A stretch of 6,607 bases of DNA from Clostridia bacterium (GTDB lineage: Bacteria > Bacillota > Clostridia > UMGS1810), in NCBI GenBank assembly GCA_017549745.1, contig JAFYUA010000087.1, positions 1-6,607 on the forward strand. The letters run 5' to 3'. Positions 6,031-6,607 of the stretch are shown piece by piece. The notes below the pieces were generated by a model. The model had not been told where the DNA came from. It ran no database searches and saw nothing but the letters and a program-made list of their open reading frames with translations. Position numbers and translations under genes: made by a program. Each line of letters starts with the position of its first letter. Within the stretch, counting starts at the first letter, position 1.

Positions 6031-6607
6031 TTATTCTACAGATATTAAATAGTGATAAACCGGCTGAGCACCTGCATTTAGCATGATGTCACACTCGGGA
6101 TATTTTTCTTCGAGCGAAGCGGCAAGAGCCTCGGCACTTTCACTGGATACATCTGCACCATAAAACAGGCTTATTGTGCCCGATTCATCATCGGCCATAA
6201 GCTCAATTGCAGCCTCTGCCGCAAGCTCACAGCTTTGGCTCGAAGCTTTGATTTTGCCGTCTACAATGCTGAGATATTCGCCCTCTTTGATGTCGACACC
6301 ATCAACGGAGGTGTCTCTCACTGCATTGGTAACCTGAGCGCTCTTTGAAAGGGCTATTGCCTCCTGGAAAGCCTCTTTATTTGCAGCAGGGTCAGCATCT
6401 TCATCAAACGCAAGCATGCAGCTCATTGCCTGAGTAACTGCAGTGGTCGCAATGACAATCACATTTTTGCCCGAGAGCTTTGCAGCCTGCTCGGCAGACA
6501 TGATGACATTTTTGTTGTTTGGAAAAACAAATATATTGTCAGAATTGATAGATTCAATAGCACTGAGAATATCGTCTGTGCTTGGATTCATGGTCTGTCC
6601 GCCCTCG
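6031..6607 (-). CDS. fakA: FakA (YloV), fatty acid kinase ATP-binding subunit, C-terminal part (5' end beyond right edge)
   Basis: FakA phosphorylates fatty acids held by FakB proteins, supplying acyl-phosphate for phospholipid synthesis in Gram-positive bacteria. Only the last 191 residues are visible: the frame is open to the right edge, and the codons before the first ATG (6591) read EGGQT, giving GGQTMNPST, a hallmark of the FakA C-terminal region. That ATG is therefore internal. Other family blocks are FPNNKNVIMSAEQAA, LAFDEDADPAANKEAF, AVRDTSVDGVDIKEGEY, SLFYGADVS and the ending AQPVYHYLISVE. The N-terminal DAK2/DhaL kinase domain and the middle domain must lie off the edge. The segment usually reading PTKTIPQG in the family reads ATTAVTQA here, so this conserved patch is degenerate. 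A DhaL-only or DAK-like paralogue is less likely, since the C-terminal signature is complete. The stop is a TAA, followed by an inverted repeat. Confidence 0.92.
   Translation of the reverse strand, partial: EGGQTMNPSTDDILSAIESINSDNIFVFPNNKNVIMSAEQAAKLSGKNVIVIATTAVTQAMSCMLAFDEDADPAANKEAFQEAIALSKSAQVTNAVRDTSVDGVDIKEGEYLSIVDGKIKASSQSCELAAEAAIELMADDESGTISLFYGADVSSESAEALAASLEEKYPECDIMLNAGAQPVYHYLISVE

Noticed and set aside
1..6607. Novel defence, mobile or regulatory system
   Set aside because: Every gene is a recognised housekeeping family, all on one strand, with no repeats, integrase, toxin-antitoxin pair or unexplained open stretch.

Overview
The window is a compact housekeeping segment from a low-to-moderate GC Gram-positive bacterium, most likely a member of the Clostridia. 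All seven genes lie on the minus strand, so they read from the right edge to the left edge. The lineage call rests on three things: FakA (YloV) type fatty acid kinase, a YwlE-type phosphatase directly behind a two-domain YwlC/Sua5 protein (the Bacillus pairing), and a Firmicutes-style release factor 1. I cannot name a genus from sequence alone.

Layout in transcription order. (1) The 3' end of fakA enters from the right edge and stops at 6031. (2) A perfect 10-bp inverted repeat sits in the 54-nt gap before the next gene and is a probable, weak terminator. (3) recG (5976-3907) encodes the branch-migration helicase and is complete. (4) An AT-rich 97-nt gap carries a near-consensus promoter with an extended -10. 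(5) prfA (3809-2736) encodes RF1. (6) A two-domain threonylcarbamoyl-AMP synthase (2721-1720). (7) A low-molecular-weight phosphatase of YwlE type (1715-1257). (8) rimI (1273-833), overlapping the end of ywlE. (9) tsaD, starting at a TTG at 821 and running off the left edge with about 273 codons visible.

From prfA to tsaD the genes are 14 nt or less apart or overlap, so they probably form one operon driven by the promoter upstream of prfA. The operon theme is translation. RF1 ends translation at UAA/UAG. The Sua5-type protein makes threonylcarbamoyl-AMP and TsaD transfers the threonylcarbamoyl group to A37 of ANN-decoding tRNAs (t6A). RimI acetylates ribosomal protein S18. YwlE may reverse protein arginine phosphorylation. 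The usual companions tsaB, tsaE and prmC are not in the visible part of the cluster.

I found no RNA genes, mobile elements, CRISPR arrays or unfamiliar genes, and no stretch over 300 bases without a gene. I do not see an undescribed system here. The points worth a second look are details: the phosphatase loop residue, an unusual loop before the RF1 GGQ motif, the fakA-recG hairpin, the prfA promoter, and the re-assorted gene order.
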